Shown here one piece after another: positions 49,889-60,423 of a stretch of 64,000 bases of DNA (positions are counted from its first letter, which is position 1; each line of letters starts with the position of its first letter). The notes under the pieces are model-generated. The model did not search any database, was not told where the DNA came from, and saw only the letters and a program-made list of their open reading frames with translations. The position numbers and the translations under genes were made by a program. The stretch is from Rhizonema sp. PD37 (GTDB taxonomy: Bacteria; Cyanobacteriota; Cyanobacteriia; Cyanobacteriales; Nostocaceae): positions 19,351 to 83,350 of the forward strand of contig JAQYWO010000002.1 in assembly GCA_029379215.1 (NCBI GenBank), written 5' to 3'.

Positions 49889-50030
49889 GATGGCAGACGG
49901 TAGAGGTAGGTATATTCATTTTGACACTCCCTCTCCTAGAAGGAGAAAGATTCTAAAGAGATTTCGCTCTTTATTACGCTAAGTCCAAGCTCGAAAAAAC
50001 GTGCCATCTTTCCATACTGTAGCAGTACGC

Positions 50031-50228
50031 TTAGGACAAAGGCGTTTGACCTGCTCCACCCAATCCAAAGATAGGAACTTTTACTCCCGTGCCTCCCAAT
50101 ACTCGTTCTGGCATTGTCAATGACGTGACGGTGTTGCCAGCATTTTGTTGTAAAGCACTTGCTCCCACTATACCGCCAGCGACAGCAACAGTAGTGACGA
50201 CAAATTTGCGACGTGTTTTTCCCGTCAT
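50031..50228 (-). pseudogene. Truncated aldo/keto reductase with Tat-like leader
   Basis: MTGKTRRKFVVTTVAVAGGIVGAS...MPERVLGGTGVKVPIFGLGGAGQTPLS then stop; AKR body absent. Confidence 0.65.
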
Positions 50229-50328
50229 AATTTGCTTCTAAATAACGATTTGTTTATCTATATAGTTATGTTACGATAAAACAAATCGCCTCAATATGCA
50301 AAGCCGACATTATTATCCTTTGAACTGT

Positions 50329-51381
50329 TTATCTCCCTAATCCCCCACCATCTGCATTTTTCTGAGCAAATTCTCGATGAATCTGATACAAGACAATTTT
50401 TTGTTGTGCTAATGAATAATTAGAATCTGAAGATGGCACTGACTCCATGAGTTTAATTGCTTCTTGCCACTTGTCTACAACTATCTTCCACTCATCTTGA
50501 GATTGTGCTGACTTTGTGAGTTTAGCAGCACGTCGGGCTTTTTTAAGAGCTAAATCATAAGTATCATCCAACGAATTAGGAGATTTAGAGATCAACTCTG
50601 GTGATAAATTTTTCCAGAGTTGATTAGCTGATATAGGTTGTCTGGCTTCTGGTAATTTTGCAAACAAGTATAACCATAAAGCTATTAAAAAAAATAAAAT
50701 AGTTGTGAATATTTTTTTCGGTAAACTTCTGTGCTTGAACAGCACTTGAAAGATATTTGGCTTTTTTTTAGCAGGTTGTTCTGTTTGTATTTGTGTTAAA
50801 TTAATATCATCTTGTGGCTCACTCTTAATTGACACATTATTTGAGCTTTCAGGTGTACTAATAATAGGAACGCCATAAATTAGACGTAGTTTAAATAGTT
50901 GTTCAATTTGGTAAAACAGAGTGGCACTGAGTATCCAAACAATAGCAAAAATAACTTGTATATTCCTAGAAGATTGGTTTTCTGTAGAAATAATTGTTAC
51001 GTAGTCAAGTTTGAAGAGAGGTAGCAGAGGGGTACAAAATAACGTTGCACTCAGTGTAGATAAAACAAGAACTAGCCAGCTATATAAGCTTTCCCACCAA
51101 CTTATCAGTCCCGGAAACAATCCTTGATGGTTTATTTTTTCCCCTGGAATGCTGGGAACAACGCGACTGAGAAAAAAATGATGAAAAAGAGCGATCGCAG
51201 GTACAGGTAATAAGAGTATTATTATAAGAATAGTGGTTAATACTTCCGGTCTGTCTAACCATTTGTTGGCGAAAGTAAGTAGTAAATTGTTATGCTTGAG
51301 CAAGGCAAAAAACCCGGTCATCAATACAGACAGCATTAGAGCACTTAACCACGAACCAGGGTAGGGGAAAAACTTTTTCAT
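50329..51381 (-). CDS. Hypothetical membrane protein
   Basis: 351-codon ORF, several TM segments, C-terminal helical region. Confidence 0.7.
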   Translation of the reverse strand: MKKFFPYPGSWLSALMLSVLMTGFFALLKHNNLLLTFANKWLDRPEVLTTILIIILLLPVPAIALFHHFFLSRVVPSIPGEKINHQGLFPGLISWWESLYSWLVLVLSTLSATLFCTPLLPLFKLDYVTIISTENQSSRNIQVIFAIVWILSATLFYQIEQLFKLRLIYGVPIISTPESSNNVSIKSEPQDDINLTQIQTEQPAKKKPNIFQVLFKHRSLPKKIFTTILFFLIALWLYLFAKLPEARQPISANQLWKNLSPELISKSPNSLDDTYDLALKKARRAAKLTKSAQSQDEWKIVVDKWQEAIKLMESVPSSDSNYSLAQQKIVLYQIHREFAQKNADGGGLGR

Positions 51382-51691
51382 AGAACCTCCTGTTTTAATT
51401 GAATGATCAGCCTTTGTGCATCTCCACTAGACGACAGCATGAATGTATAGCCGCTTGTCGTCCTAACTCGTCAAATTAACAAGATGTATGATAAAACACT
51501 AGTAAAGTACTGATGTCAGAAAAATTCCTCGCTGTAAATTATATATCCTGGAAGTAATAGTAAATTTAATAGTTGAAGACATCTATCCCAAGTTGTAATC
51601 TTTGAAAAGGTTACATTAATAACAGAATTATATGATATTACTGACAACGTTGTTCTAGTGTCAGAATTGAGAAAGATAGTGTTTAAAGAAA

Positions 51692-52795
51692 ATGCCAGCT
51701 CTACTTACATATACCAAACAGCCTTGGACAGAAAATTACAGCGAAATCATTGATGTGCGAAGCAATAGTGAATTTGCGGAGGATCACATTCCTGGCGCAA
51801 TTAACTTACCAGTACTCAATGATACTGAACGTGCAGAAGTGGGAACAATCTACAAACAATCCCCCTTTACTGCCCGCAAAGTTGGCGCTGCTTTCGTAGC
51901 AAAAAACATTTCCCAGCATATCAGTCAACATTTTGCCGATAAAGAAAAAAACTACCGTCCTCTCGTTTACTGCTGGCGGGGTGGACAGCGTTCTAATAGT
52001 TTGGCTTTAGTTTTGACGCAAATTGGCTGGCAAGTGACTCTCCTTGAAGGCGGTTACAAAACTTATCGCGCCTATGTTCGCGAGCAACTGGAAAATTTGC
52101 CACAAAAATTTACCTATCAAGTGTTATGTGGTCTCACGGGAAGCGGTAAAACGTCTATACTTTACCAGATGCGCCAACGTGATGCTCAAGTCTTAGATTT
52201 GGAAGCATTGGCTAACCATCGCGGTTCCCTGTTAGGTGAAGAATGGGAAGAAATGCTTTCTCCTCAACCTTCACAAAAATACTTTGACTCTCTGCTTCTA
52301 CACCAATTGCAAAGCTTTAATCCTCATCAGCCAGTATGGGTAGAATCAGAAAGCGTAAAAATAGGGCAAGTTTATTTGCCTCCATCTTTATGGGAGAAAA
52401 TGAAACACGCAAGCTGTGTAGAAATTCAACTACCCTTAGCTGTTCGAGTTCAGTTTCTCCTACAAGAGTATCCTCACCTGATAACTCATCCCGAGATTTT
52501 AAAAACAAAGCTGGAAAAACTAAAACCTCGCTATGGCTGGGAAAAATTAAGTGAGTGGTATTTGATGATTGATACTGGAATGTGGGAATCATTTGTCGAA
52601 GATCTGTTGCAGTTCCACTACGATCCAACCTACCGCAAATCAATTCAACGGAACTTTACCAATGTCGAACGAGTGCGATCTATACCAGATCTCTGTAATA
52701 GTAGTATTGATACTTTATTAGATAGTTTGTTACCGGATAATGGCTCATCAACAATGGCAATAGCAACCAGTATGCAAGTGGAAACGACACTATGA
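51692..52795 (+). CDS. mnmH: tRNA 2-selenouridine synthase
   Basis: IIDVRSNSEFAEDHIPGAINLPVLNDTERAEVGTIYKQ; LVYCWRGGQRSNSLA; P-loop GLTGSGKTSIL. Confidence 0.95.
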   Translation: MPALLTYTKQPWTENYSEIIDVRSNSEFAEDHIPGAINLPVLNDTERAEVGTIYKQSPFTARKVGAAFVAKNISQHISQHFADKEKNYRPLVYCWRGGQRSNSLALVLTQIGWQVTLLEGGYKTYRAYVREQLENLPQKFTYQVLCGLTGSGKTSILYQMRQRDAQVLDLEALANHRGSLLGEEWEEMLSPQPSQKYFDSLLLHQLQSFNPHQPVWVESESVKIGQVYLPPSLWEKMKHASCVEIQLPLAVRVQFLLQEYPHLITHPEILKTKLEKLKPRYGWEKLSEWYLMIDTGMWESFVEDLLQFHYDPTYRKSIQRNFTNVERVRSIPDLCNSSIDTLLDSLLPDNGSSTMAIATSMQVETTL

Positions 52796-52960
52796 AGTTT
52801 ATGGAATAACTGTCAAGAGAGCGTGTGCGATGCCTTTAGGCCACAGATGTGCGCCCCCATTGCTCCTTCGCACTTAATGACTGATGAAATCCAGGAATCC
52901 TAAACAGCAGTATTAAAGCAAACAATCTAAATTGGCTGTTTTTCAAAGGTACTTCACCTC

Positions 52961-53629
52961 ATGAATATTTATCAACCTCATTCTTGGCCTGTGACAGTAA
53001 ACGAGGCGATCGCTATTCAAGAAAAGCTGCAAACTGAGGTGATAACCGTTGATCGACTTATTGAACCCGTGCAGTATGTTGCTGGAGTAGACGTGGGTTT
53101 TGAAGCAGAAGGTACGATTAGCCGTGCAGCCGTAGCGATACTGAGTTTTCCAGATCTACAAATACAAGAGACGAGCATCGCACGCCGTCCCACAACATTC
53201 CCCTATATCCCTGGTTTCCTCTCATTCCGGGAAATACCAGCTGTACTTGATGCTATAGAGAAGGTTAAAATTACACCCGATATTATTTTGTGTGATGGTC
53301 AGGGTATTGCCCATCCGCGAAGATTTGGTATAGCCTGTCATCTTGGCGTCATTTTAGATTTACCAACGATTGGTGTCGCGAAATCGTTGTTAATTGGGAA
53401 GCATGAAGATTTGGCATCTACAAGAGCAAGCAAGCAACTCTTGATACATAAAGACGAGACAATAGGGGTAGTTTTGCGGACGCGTACAGAAGTCAAGCCT
53501 GTCTACGTGTCTATCGGTCATCGAATCAGTTTACCTACAGCAATTGACTATGTATTGCGCTGCACCCCAAAATATCGGCTGCCAGAAACGACGCGCATTG
53601 CCGATAAATTAACGCGAGTTCCGCTATAG
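52961..53629 (+). CDS. nfi: Endonuclease V
   Basis: VAGVDVGFE; YIPGFLSFREIPAVLDAIEKV; PDIILCDGQGIAHPRRFGIACHLGV. Confidence 0.94.
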   Translation: MNIYQPHSWPVTVNEAIAIQEKLQTEVITVDRLIEPVQYVAGVDVGFEAEGTISRAAVAILSFPDLQIQETSIARRPTTFPYIPGFLSFREIPAVLDAIEKVKITPDIILCDGQGIAHPRRFGIACHLGVILDLPTIGVAKSLLIGKHEDLASTRASKQLLIHKDETIGVVLRTRTEVKPVYVSIGHRISLPTAIDYVLRCTPKYRLPETTRIADKLTRVPL

Positions 53630-53842
53630 CTCTAGCATAAGCCCCCCTATTCTGGTAACGATTAGTAAGAAGCTTGATGTTCTAAATGTTTGAGATCCAC
53701 ACAAGCGTCTATGACCTTTTAGGGAGGCACAGATACAAATGCATTTTTATACTTAACATTAACAATTAGTTCTGACTCTAGAGTCCGATCTTGGAGGAAC
53801 ACTAATTGCCGCGCTCAACCTCAAATCAATCAGGAGAATTAA

Positions 53843-54112
53843 ATGTTGAAAGTAATTCCGCTGCTGATGACCATTGTTACCACCATCACTATCGTACAGC
53901 CTTCTAGAGCCATCAATACCGCAAATTATTCTCCTAGTCCTGAAAGTAAGCCAGTATCCAGCAATCTTCATGCCCAACTTATTTTAGACTTCGGTAATTC
54001 ACGTTCACGTTCCTACCGTGAACGTGAACGGCGACGCGAACGCGAACGCGAGCGTTATCGTCACGAACGGCGCAGACACGAACGTTACGAGGATAGGTAT
54101 AGATACAGATAA
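53843..54112 (+). CDS. Small exported protein with Arg/Glu/Tyr-rich tail
   Basis: Signal-like N-terminus; SRSYRERERRRERERERYRHERRRHERYEDRYRYR. Confidence 0.6.
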   Translation: MLKVIPLLMTIVTTITIVQPSRAINTANYSPSPESKPVSSNLHAQLILDFGNSRSRSYRERERRRERERERYRHERRRHERYEDRYRYR

Positions 54113-54296
54113 AATAACAATCTATTGTTATGTACTTACCGTTTTTTAAGCCAACAGGCTTGGTACGGCACATCTGTATCGCACTCCGCACCAAAAAGGA
54201 AAGGGAATACATCTGTGTTTATGCCCAAACCGCCAAGGCTATTGCTATATAATGTGGTATACCATCACAATTACGAAACCCAATATACCGTATTTT

Positions 54297-54821
54297 CTAT
54301 GGTAGTTTGTCCCATAGAGAAAGCCAATTGTTAAGTTCTGGGTTCAAGATATACTTGTGACTCTCAGCTAACATTGAGATCACTCTTAAACGATTTTTGA
54401 TTCGTCTCAACTCCCGAATTTCTTCTATATTGCACGAGCGCCAATTAGCTGCCATTTTGGCAACGGAATTCCATGACATCATCTGCTGATCGCAGAACCA
54501 GCGCATAATCTGGTCTATATCGAGAACTAGATGACCAGGAACTGACCCGAATCGTGCTATCATAGATGCCCGCAGCAACATTGCAGAAATGATTAAGGAC
54601 TCTTGAGTGCTACTGTTCGCCTCGGCTGCCAATCGCTCATAAACTAAAATCGCCACTCCTGCCCATACCAGATCTGATGCCGATTGGGCTTCAAAGGTTG
54701 CTGCCTCAGCCAAGCCTAACCAATTAAATCCAAAAGGCGGTTTTATAGAATCTGACTCTATGTTTTTTAGCCAAACTAGTACTGAAACAGCGTTTTGTTG
54801 CATCAGATCATCTAGTTGCAT
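54297..54821 (-). CDS. Hypothetical protein
   Basis: 175-codon ORF of plausible composition. Confidence 0.55.
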   Translation of the reverse strand: MQLDDLMQQNAVSVLVWLKNIESDSIKPPFGFNWLGLAEAATFEAQSASDLVWAGVAILVYERLAAEANSSTQESLIISAMLLRASMIARFGSVPGHLVLDIDQIMRWFCDQQMMSWNSVAKMAANWRSCNIEEIRELRRIKNRLRVISMLAESHKYILNPELNNWLSLWDKLP

Positions 54822-54976
54822 TGTGGTTCCCGTAACTCATAGCTGCCCGTGACTCATAGCTGCCTTCTGAAGGCTTCTCAAGCAGGAAGACCAAAGAAAA
54901 AGTTAAGACAACACTGATTAATGGTATAGAAATGTGTAGAATCTTTTAAAGATCTAAATAAATCCTAACTCTAAAG

Positions 54977-55702
54977 ATGCAGACATCAGTGGCACCTTCA
55001 TCAACACAGCTATCTCATGTACCCAAACATTCTCAGCCGTTAAAAATTATCGCATTGGGGGATAGTTTAATTTATGGATTTGGCGATCCAGATGGAGGTG
55101 GTTGGGTTGAACGACTGCGGCGGTGGTGGATGTTACCGGATAGTGCAGGTCATGTACTTTATAATTTGGGAGTACGGGGCGATCGCATCCAGCAAGTGGC
55201 GCAAAGATTGGAAGTTGAATTTCGTCATCGCGGCGAACTGCGAAATCGCGTTCCCGACTTAATTATTCTGTCTGTTGGCGTGAACGATTCAGCAAGGGTA
55301 GGTCGTCTCAATGGCAGAAATTATACAGAATTAAACGTTTTTGAATCGCAAATTACTGCTCTTCTAGCACAATCACAGCAACTTTGTCAAGTAGTATTTG
55401 TGGGAATGGTACCAGTTGATGAAGCTAAAATGCCTTTTCTCGATTGCTTATACTATAATCATACCGACCAGTACCGCTACAAAGAAGTTACTAGACTTGC
55501 CTGCCAAAGACAAGGAATTCCCTATTTAGATGTTTTTCAAAAATGGATGGAGTGCAGTGAATCTTGGCGACTTGAACGCATTAGCAATGATGGTCTTCAC
55601 CCTAATGCACTAGGATATCAAACTTTGTTAGAGGATGTCATGAATTGGGATGCGATCGCTTGTTATAATTCCAGTTCTTGCTATCAACTTACCTCTTTAT
55701 GA
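54977..55702 (+). CDS. GDSL-family lipase/esterase
   Basis: IIALGDSLIYGFGDPDGGGW; SVGVNDSARVG; ISNDGLHPNALGYQTL. Confidence 0.92.
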   Translation: MQTSVAPSSTQLSHVPKHSQPLKIIALGDSLIYGFGDPDGGGWVERLRRWWMLPDSAGHVLYNLGVRGDRIQQVAQRLEVEFRHRGELRNRVPDLIILSVGVNDSARVGRLNGRNYTELNVFESQITALLAQSQQLCQVVFVGMVPVDEAKMPFLDCLYYNHTDQYRYKEVTRLACQRQGIPYLDVFQKWMECSESWRLERISNDGLHPNALGYQTLLEDVMNWDAIACYNSSSCYQLTSL

Positions 55703-55766
55703 TTCCATTGACTTTAAAAATTTGCCAAACAATGTACTCCTGCAACCCATTGCGGCGATACGCTTT
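55698..55766 (-). pseudogene. Uma2-family gene fragment
   Basis: Reverse-strand translation KAYRRNGLQEYIVWQIFKVNGI matches the Uma2 motif AFRRNGIQEYIVWQVF in 49175-49888. Confidence 0.75.
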
Positions 55767-55789
55767 TCAATTGGTGATGCCACAGGCTT

Positions 55790-55970
55790 GCCCTGACGCT
55801 CGTACCCCAACTCCAGTCGGAGACGCTTCTCAACTCCAGTCGGAGAGGCTGCGCCAACGAGACGCTTCGCGAACGCGAACGCGAACGGGGAAGCAAGCTA
55901 CGCATGATTGCGTCTCCCTTTGGGAGAAGACTCGAAGATCGCTAACGCAGTCGCTTACGGAGGGAAACCT
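55790..55970. repeat. Dispersed REP-like repeat cluster
   Basis: actccagtcggagacgcttctcaactccagtcggagaggctgcg...gcgaacgcgaacgcgaacggggaagcaagcta...gcgtctccctttgggagaag. Confidence 0.75.
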
Positions 55971-56188
55971 TCCTACAGCGCTGCCTCACCGCTAAGAGCG
56001 TCTACGCCAATTCCAAATCTTCAATCTTTCAAAATTCGTTATGTTAACGTGAGTTCGACAGAACTAAAAAATGGCTAGAGGTAAAGCAGGTAAGTCTTTT
56101 GGGTAAATGTTCCTCTCAAACGCCGATGCGGGAACATGATTTTCTACATGGATACAGTCCCGCCAACATAAACTTTTCTGATGTTTTT

Positions 56189-56533
56189 TTACTTCCTCTT
56201 TATTCTTTGATACGCTCTGTCATAAGCAGAGTCATGCAAACCAATGCTGACTATTTCGACGGTTTTATTTTTGGGTGTATCTGTAATTAGGTAAACTAGT
56301 CGATAAACATCTACATATCCGTCTATTTCTTCCTCAAATTCTAGCGCTCTGCACCCCTGCAATTCTCTTAGTAGGTCGTGGTTGCCCAAACCCTGACATC
56401 CGTATGGATCTACACTCAAAATTGTTACGAAGATTTCCCAAAAATCATCTTGTAATTCTTTAGACAGTTGTGGTAAGTCTTCACTCTTCACCTTGGGATC
56501 AATCTTCACATAAAATTTGGATGTTGTACCCAC
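56189..56533 (-). CDS. RelE/ParE-like protein
   Basis: LRELQGCRALEFEEEIDGYVDVYRLVYLITDTPKNKTVEIVSIGLHDSAYDRAYQRI. Confidence 0.65.
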   Translation of the reverse strand: MGTTSKFYVKIDPKVKSEDLPQLSKELQDDFWEIFVTILSVDPYGCQGLGNHDLLRELQGCRALEFEEEIDGYVDVYRLVYLITDTPKNKTVEIVSIGLHDSAYDRAYQRIKRK

Positions 56534-57353
56534 GTTTTTTCAACCTTGTATTAATTTTATCTATATTAATAGGTTGTTCAGGTTCTAATACAGTCACCCA
56601 CTCTATTTCCTCAGTATTTTCGAGTCTTGTCACTGCTTTTGCTTCTGCACTATTTTCATTCAGAGATTCATACCTCTTTTCTCTAACTAAGCTGAGTATG
56701 AACTTAGCAGCGTATTTAAGTCTTCTTCTATATTCATCCTTCCTTGTAGTTATCTGACTTTTTTTGGCAGTTATTAATAGTAAGTTTCTGGCAAAATCCT
56801 CGATGATTCCGAGAGGAATGTCTGAAGAAATTTCAAACATTTCTTCTAGTCCTTCTGCAAGGATCTCAATTGTTTCTGCCCAATCTTGAAATACTCTCTT
56901 ATTACTACTTTCTTCAATTTTTGTGGTTATTGTGGTAATAGGAGTTAGAGCATTTCTAATAGATTCTAGTTTTTTTCTAAGTGATTCCAGTTTTTCTTGA
57001 CAAGAGTTTAAAATCTTAGTTAAATCTTGAAAAACCTTATTGGGAAGTGTTGTTTTTTGTTCTTTATCAAATTCATTAATTTTGGCAATTGCTTCTTGTA
57101 TTTTGTTTAAAGCTTCTTTTATTCTCTCATCTAAAAGCTGCTGATTGGTAACACTAATAGTTCTCGTAGCATCATCAACAATGCATTGAATTTTTCTGAT
57201 GTCATCAACAGTTTTTCCTGCTAAAGAATCTTGTTGATACTTTTCTTCTAATTCACATTTTATTGATTGCAGTTGTTTGTGAATTATATTATCTACATTA
57301 CTTTCTACTGCTTTGCTTATTAAATCTTTATCAAGAATGACCACAATGCTCAC
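56499..57353 (-). CDS. Long coiled-coil-rich protein, overlapping the RelE-like gene
   Basis: 285-codon ORF; repeated helical heptad-like segments (IKEALNKIQEAIAKINEF, SCQEKLESLRKKLESIRNAL); 35-nt overlap with 56189-56533. Confidence 0.75.
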   Translation of the reverse strand: MSIVVILDKDLISKAVESNVDNIIHKQLQSIKCELEEKYQQDSLAGKTVDDIRKIQCIVDDATRTISVTNQQLLDERIKEALNKIQEAIAKINEFDKEQKTTLPNKVFQDLTKILNSCQEKLESLRKKLESIRNALTPITTITTKIEESSNKRVFQDWAETIEILAEGLEEMFEISSDIPLGIIEDFARNLLLITAKKSQITTRKDEYRRRLKYAAKFILSLVREKRYESLNENSAEAKAVTRLENTEEIEWVTVLEPEQPINIDKINTRLKKRGYNIQILCED

Positions 57354-57638
57354 CTCAGCTTTTAGTTCTTGATCTATGTTGACAAAATTACTAATCTATC
57401 TTAATTTTCGCACAACGTACACTATATTTCCAGATTCTTTGACTTTTAGCCATTTGGAGTTTGCTCATCATTTTTCCTCGTCCTGCCTGCTAAACTGTTT
57501 ATTATCGTTATACCAATTTTTTATGAATATGCACAGAATATGACACTTAAAACTCCTGCTAGACAAGGAATTATTCTATGCAACTTCACCTAGATTTGGT
57601 ATTACACCACTGTTGACAGCTGAATGCTGACAAAAGAA

Positions 57639-59480
57639 CTACAAACTTTGCTGATACTGTTCCAAGAGTTGCGGAATATAGTCATATCCATCTACGCCAA
57701 TCACAGAGACGATTCGGCTACGATGTTGCTGTAGGATTTTGTGGAAAGTTTCTCCGCCGATTTGTCCCTGCACAATTGTGAGAAAACCAGCTGGTTTGCG
57801 CCACTTATCGGAGGCAATTTGGTTTAATAAATACATTCCCAAACAACCCGTGTAAATGGCTTGTTCCTGATTTTGTACCTGATAGTAAACTTCAGATAAA
57901 TTAGCTAAGTTTAAACCTTGAAGATACAAGTCCCCAGAAATTTGCGCTGTTTTAAAGCTATCTTCTAAATAGGCGATCGCAGTTTGCATTTCTCCAATAA
58001 CTTGGTAAGCAATGCCCAAACTGCTGACACACAAGGCTTTACTTTGAATATCCCCCAATTTTTCTGATAATGTTAAACCTTGTTGCAAATAGTTAATTGG
58101 CATTTCATAGACTTCTGGTTCAACTTGTTCAAGCTGCTGCGCTTGCATGACTTCGCTGTAGCCTAAATTTGCCAGTGCATTGGCTTCTCCCGTGCGATCG
58201 CCTGCTTGCCGACTCAAGATTAATGCGCGTTGGCTGTAATTAATTGCCTCGGCATAATTTTCTCTTTCTACATAAGTACGGCTGAGGTGGTTGAGATTGG
58301 CAATTTCACAAGCGCGATCGCCTTCATTCCGGGCGATATCCAAAGCTTGCTCATGAAACTCAATTGAGCGATTGTATTGCCCCAAAGCGCGTTGAGAGTA
58401 ACCTAAAAGTGTCATAATTCGTGCTTTTTCTTGAGTTTTTTCCACCCTGAGCAACGGTTCATCTAGATAATTGAGTGCATCGCGCAAATAGCTGCCGGAA
58501 AAAGAAGCGAAAATTCCCCCGTATAAGGGAAAATACTCTCTTTGAGAAAAGTTGCGTAATATTTGCAACATGACCTGGGAAGAGGCTTTACCGTAAGCTG
58601 TATCTTCACCCAAACCACTTGCCAACTGGCTCCAAATCACTGCGAAGGTTAAAAAAGTTGAAATCGACAAGTTCGAGCCTGCTTTAACGTTGTAAGGCTG
58701 TTGATCGTACCAATTGACCAAACCGCGTTGCAAGTACTGTAAAATTAGTTCTATTTCCACCCAATCACTAAGGGTGATACTGCGTTGTCGGACAAAATCA
58801 AAAGCAGATTGCTCCAGAGCTAAGGTACGGAACAGTGCAGATGGTATTTCACTATTAACTTGTTTTGCCCAAGTTGCCCAAGGGCCTTTTTCTCCAGGTA
58901 CACCACCAAATCCCAGCGCTTCGCGATTTTGCTCGTACATCCAACTCACTAAGTGATCTTGAATGCGCTGCCAACTTGTCAAACCGCGAGTAATACCTTG
59001 TGATATTTGCTCAAAATCAGAATTTGCTTGGGCAAATTGCTGTAAAGATTTTGACAGTTGCTGAAACTGTTGAAAATTCAACGGATTCTTGCGGTTCGGA
59101 TCGCTGACACGTATGAATGCCGCCAGACGTTCACCCGATGCAGCTGTCGTAATCTCTTTCATTGCGTCCCCAAGTGCATAATTAGCTTTATTTTGCTCTT
59201 GAGCACGTTGCCACTGACTTTGAATCGTTTTTAATGCTCTCAAACTGCGGGTTGCTTTCGCTTGCTTGAGTTCATCTTTTTCGGTGTTGACTTGTTGCTG
59301 GGTAGAGTGAGTGCGATCGCTCAAAGCCATCTCAAAAACCTCTCCTGTATCGGTTGTTACGCTTTTTAGTAACATTTGATACACTTGCTCTTGAGAGCTA
59401 ACTTTACCCTTCAGGGTGTTTTGAACAATTTCGTCGATGAAAGCAAGATACTTTTCGCGCAGTGGGAGAGATTCAGACAC
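57639..59480 (-). CDS. TPR-repeat protein
   Basis: ALGQYNRSIEFHEQALDIARNEGDRACEIANLNHLSRTYVERENYAEAINYSQRALILSRQAGDRTGEANALANLGY. Confidence 0.92.
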   Translation of the reverse strand: MSESLPLREKYLAFIDEIVQNTLKGKVSSQEQVYQMLLKSVTTDTGEVFEMALSDRTHSTQQQVNTEKDELKQAKATRSLRALKTIQSQWQRAQEQNKANYALGDAMKEITTAASGERLAAFIRVSDPNRKNPLNFQQFQQLSKSLQQFAQANSDFEQISQGITRGLTSWQRIQDHLVSWMYEQNREALGFGGVPGEKGPWATWAKQVNSEIPSALFRTLALEQSAFDFVRQRSITLSDWVEIELILQYLQRGLVNWYDQQPYNVKAGSNLSISTFLTFAVIWSQLASGLGEDTAYGKASSQVMLQILRNFSQREYFPLYGGIFASFSGSYLRDALNYLDEPLLRVEKTQEKARIMTLLGYSQRALGQYNRSIEFHEQALDIARNEGDRACEIANLNHLSRTYVERENYAEAINYSQRALILSRQAGDRTGEANALANLGYSEVMQAQQLEQVEPEVYEMPINYLQQGLTLSEKLGDIQSKALCVSSLGIAYQVIGEMQTAIAYLEDSFKTAQISGDLYLQGLNLANLSEVYYQVQNQEQAIYTGCLGMYLLNQIASDKWRKPAGFLTIVQGQIGGETFHKILQQHRSRIVSVIGVDGYDYIPQLLEQYQQSL

Positions 59481-59596
59481 GAGGACAACCAGAAAGCGTT
59501 AAGTTTATTTTAGCTTAATCGATCAAAAGCCCCATTTCTGACTATTGTGGCAGTTTGAGAGGAAGATTGCTCATCTTGTAGAGAATTAATAATCTT

Positions 59597-60175
59597 TTAA
59601 CTCCACACAGGGAGTAAATCTAAAACAAAACCAGGTAATATATCTTCCCCAGATAAGCTTGTAGGGGAGTCTAATATTTCTTTTGGTTGCCCTTGTCGGT
59701 AAATTTCAACGCAGCGAGTTTTTCTATCAATTAGCCAACCCAATTTTACACCTGCATTCATATATTCAAGCATTTTGGCTTGAGTTTTGCTTAAACTATC
59801 AGATGGAGACAATAACTCCAAGACAAAATCTGGAGCGATAGTCGGAAACTTTTCACGTTGTTCTGGTTTTAGGGCGTTCCATCGCTGTAGTTTTATCCAG
59901 GATACATCGGGTGAGCGATCAGCACCATTAGGAAGTTTAAAGCAGGTTGAGGAATCAAAGACTTCACCAAGTTCGGTTTGTTCGTTCCACACTACAAATC
60001 TTGCAGTCAGTTTGGCATTACGTCTTCCTGTTTCTCCTCCCGTTGGTGGCATGACAATGAGTGTTCCAAAAGCATTACGTTCAAATTTGACATCGGGATT
60101 ATCCCGACACAGTTGGTAAAATTGGTCGTCACTAAGTTTGACGATATTATGAAAGTTGATGGCGATCGCAGTCAT
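59597..60175 (-). CDS. Uma2-family endonuclease-like protein
   Basis: MPPTGGETGRRNAKLTARFVVWNEQ; RSPDVSWIKLQRWNAL; PDFVLELLSPSDSLSKTQAKMLEYMNAGVKLGWLIDRKTRCVEIYR; internal Met at 60175. Confidence 0.93.
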   Translation of the reverse strand: MTAIAINFHNIVKLSDDQFYQLCRDNPDVKFERNAFGTLIVMPPTGGETGRRNAKLTARFVVWNEQTELGEVFDSSTCFKLPNGADRSPDVSWIKLQRWNALKPEQREKFPTIAPDFVLELLSPSDSLSKTQAKMLEYMNAGVKLGWLIDRKTRCVEIYRQGQPKEILDSPTSLSGEDILPGFVLDLLPVWS

Positions 60176-60235
60176 AAGTACATGCCTCAAACTGGGCATC
60201 AGGCTTGGCTTTGATTTTAGCATAATGAAATTTAA

Positions 60236-60265
60236 ATCCCGACAACTCTTACGAAGTCGGGATTC
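60236..60265. repeat. ATCCCGAC..GTCGGGAT palindrome
   Basis: Inverted repeat in the intergenic region of the Uma2 gene; same family as 5332, 6251 and 20081. Confidence 0.5.
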
Positions 60266-60270
60266 TAACC

Positions 60271-60310
60271 AAAAAAAACACCCCGAATCACTTCTAAGAT
60301 TCCGAGTGTT
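60271..60310 (-). terminator. Rho-independent terminator for a minus-strand gene
   Basis: On minus strand: aacactcggaatc-ttagaagt-gattcggggtgtt followed by a T tract. Confidence 0.75.
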
Positions 60311-60423
60311 GTGTGTGTAAGTGAGAAAAATGAAAAGGGAAAAATTGAAGAGCAAGCGCTTCTAATTTTTTAGAAGCCCACACCTATGACGAAGTGGAGG
60401 CGTGTCGAGTCATCACCAGAAAG

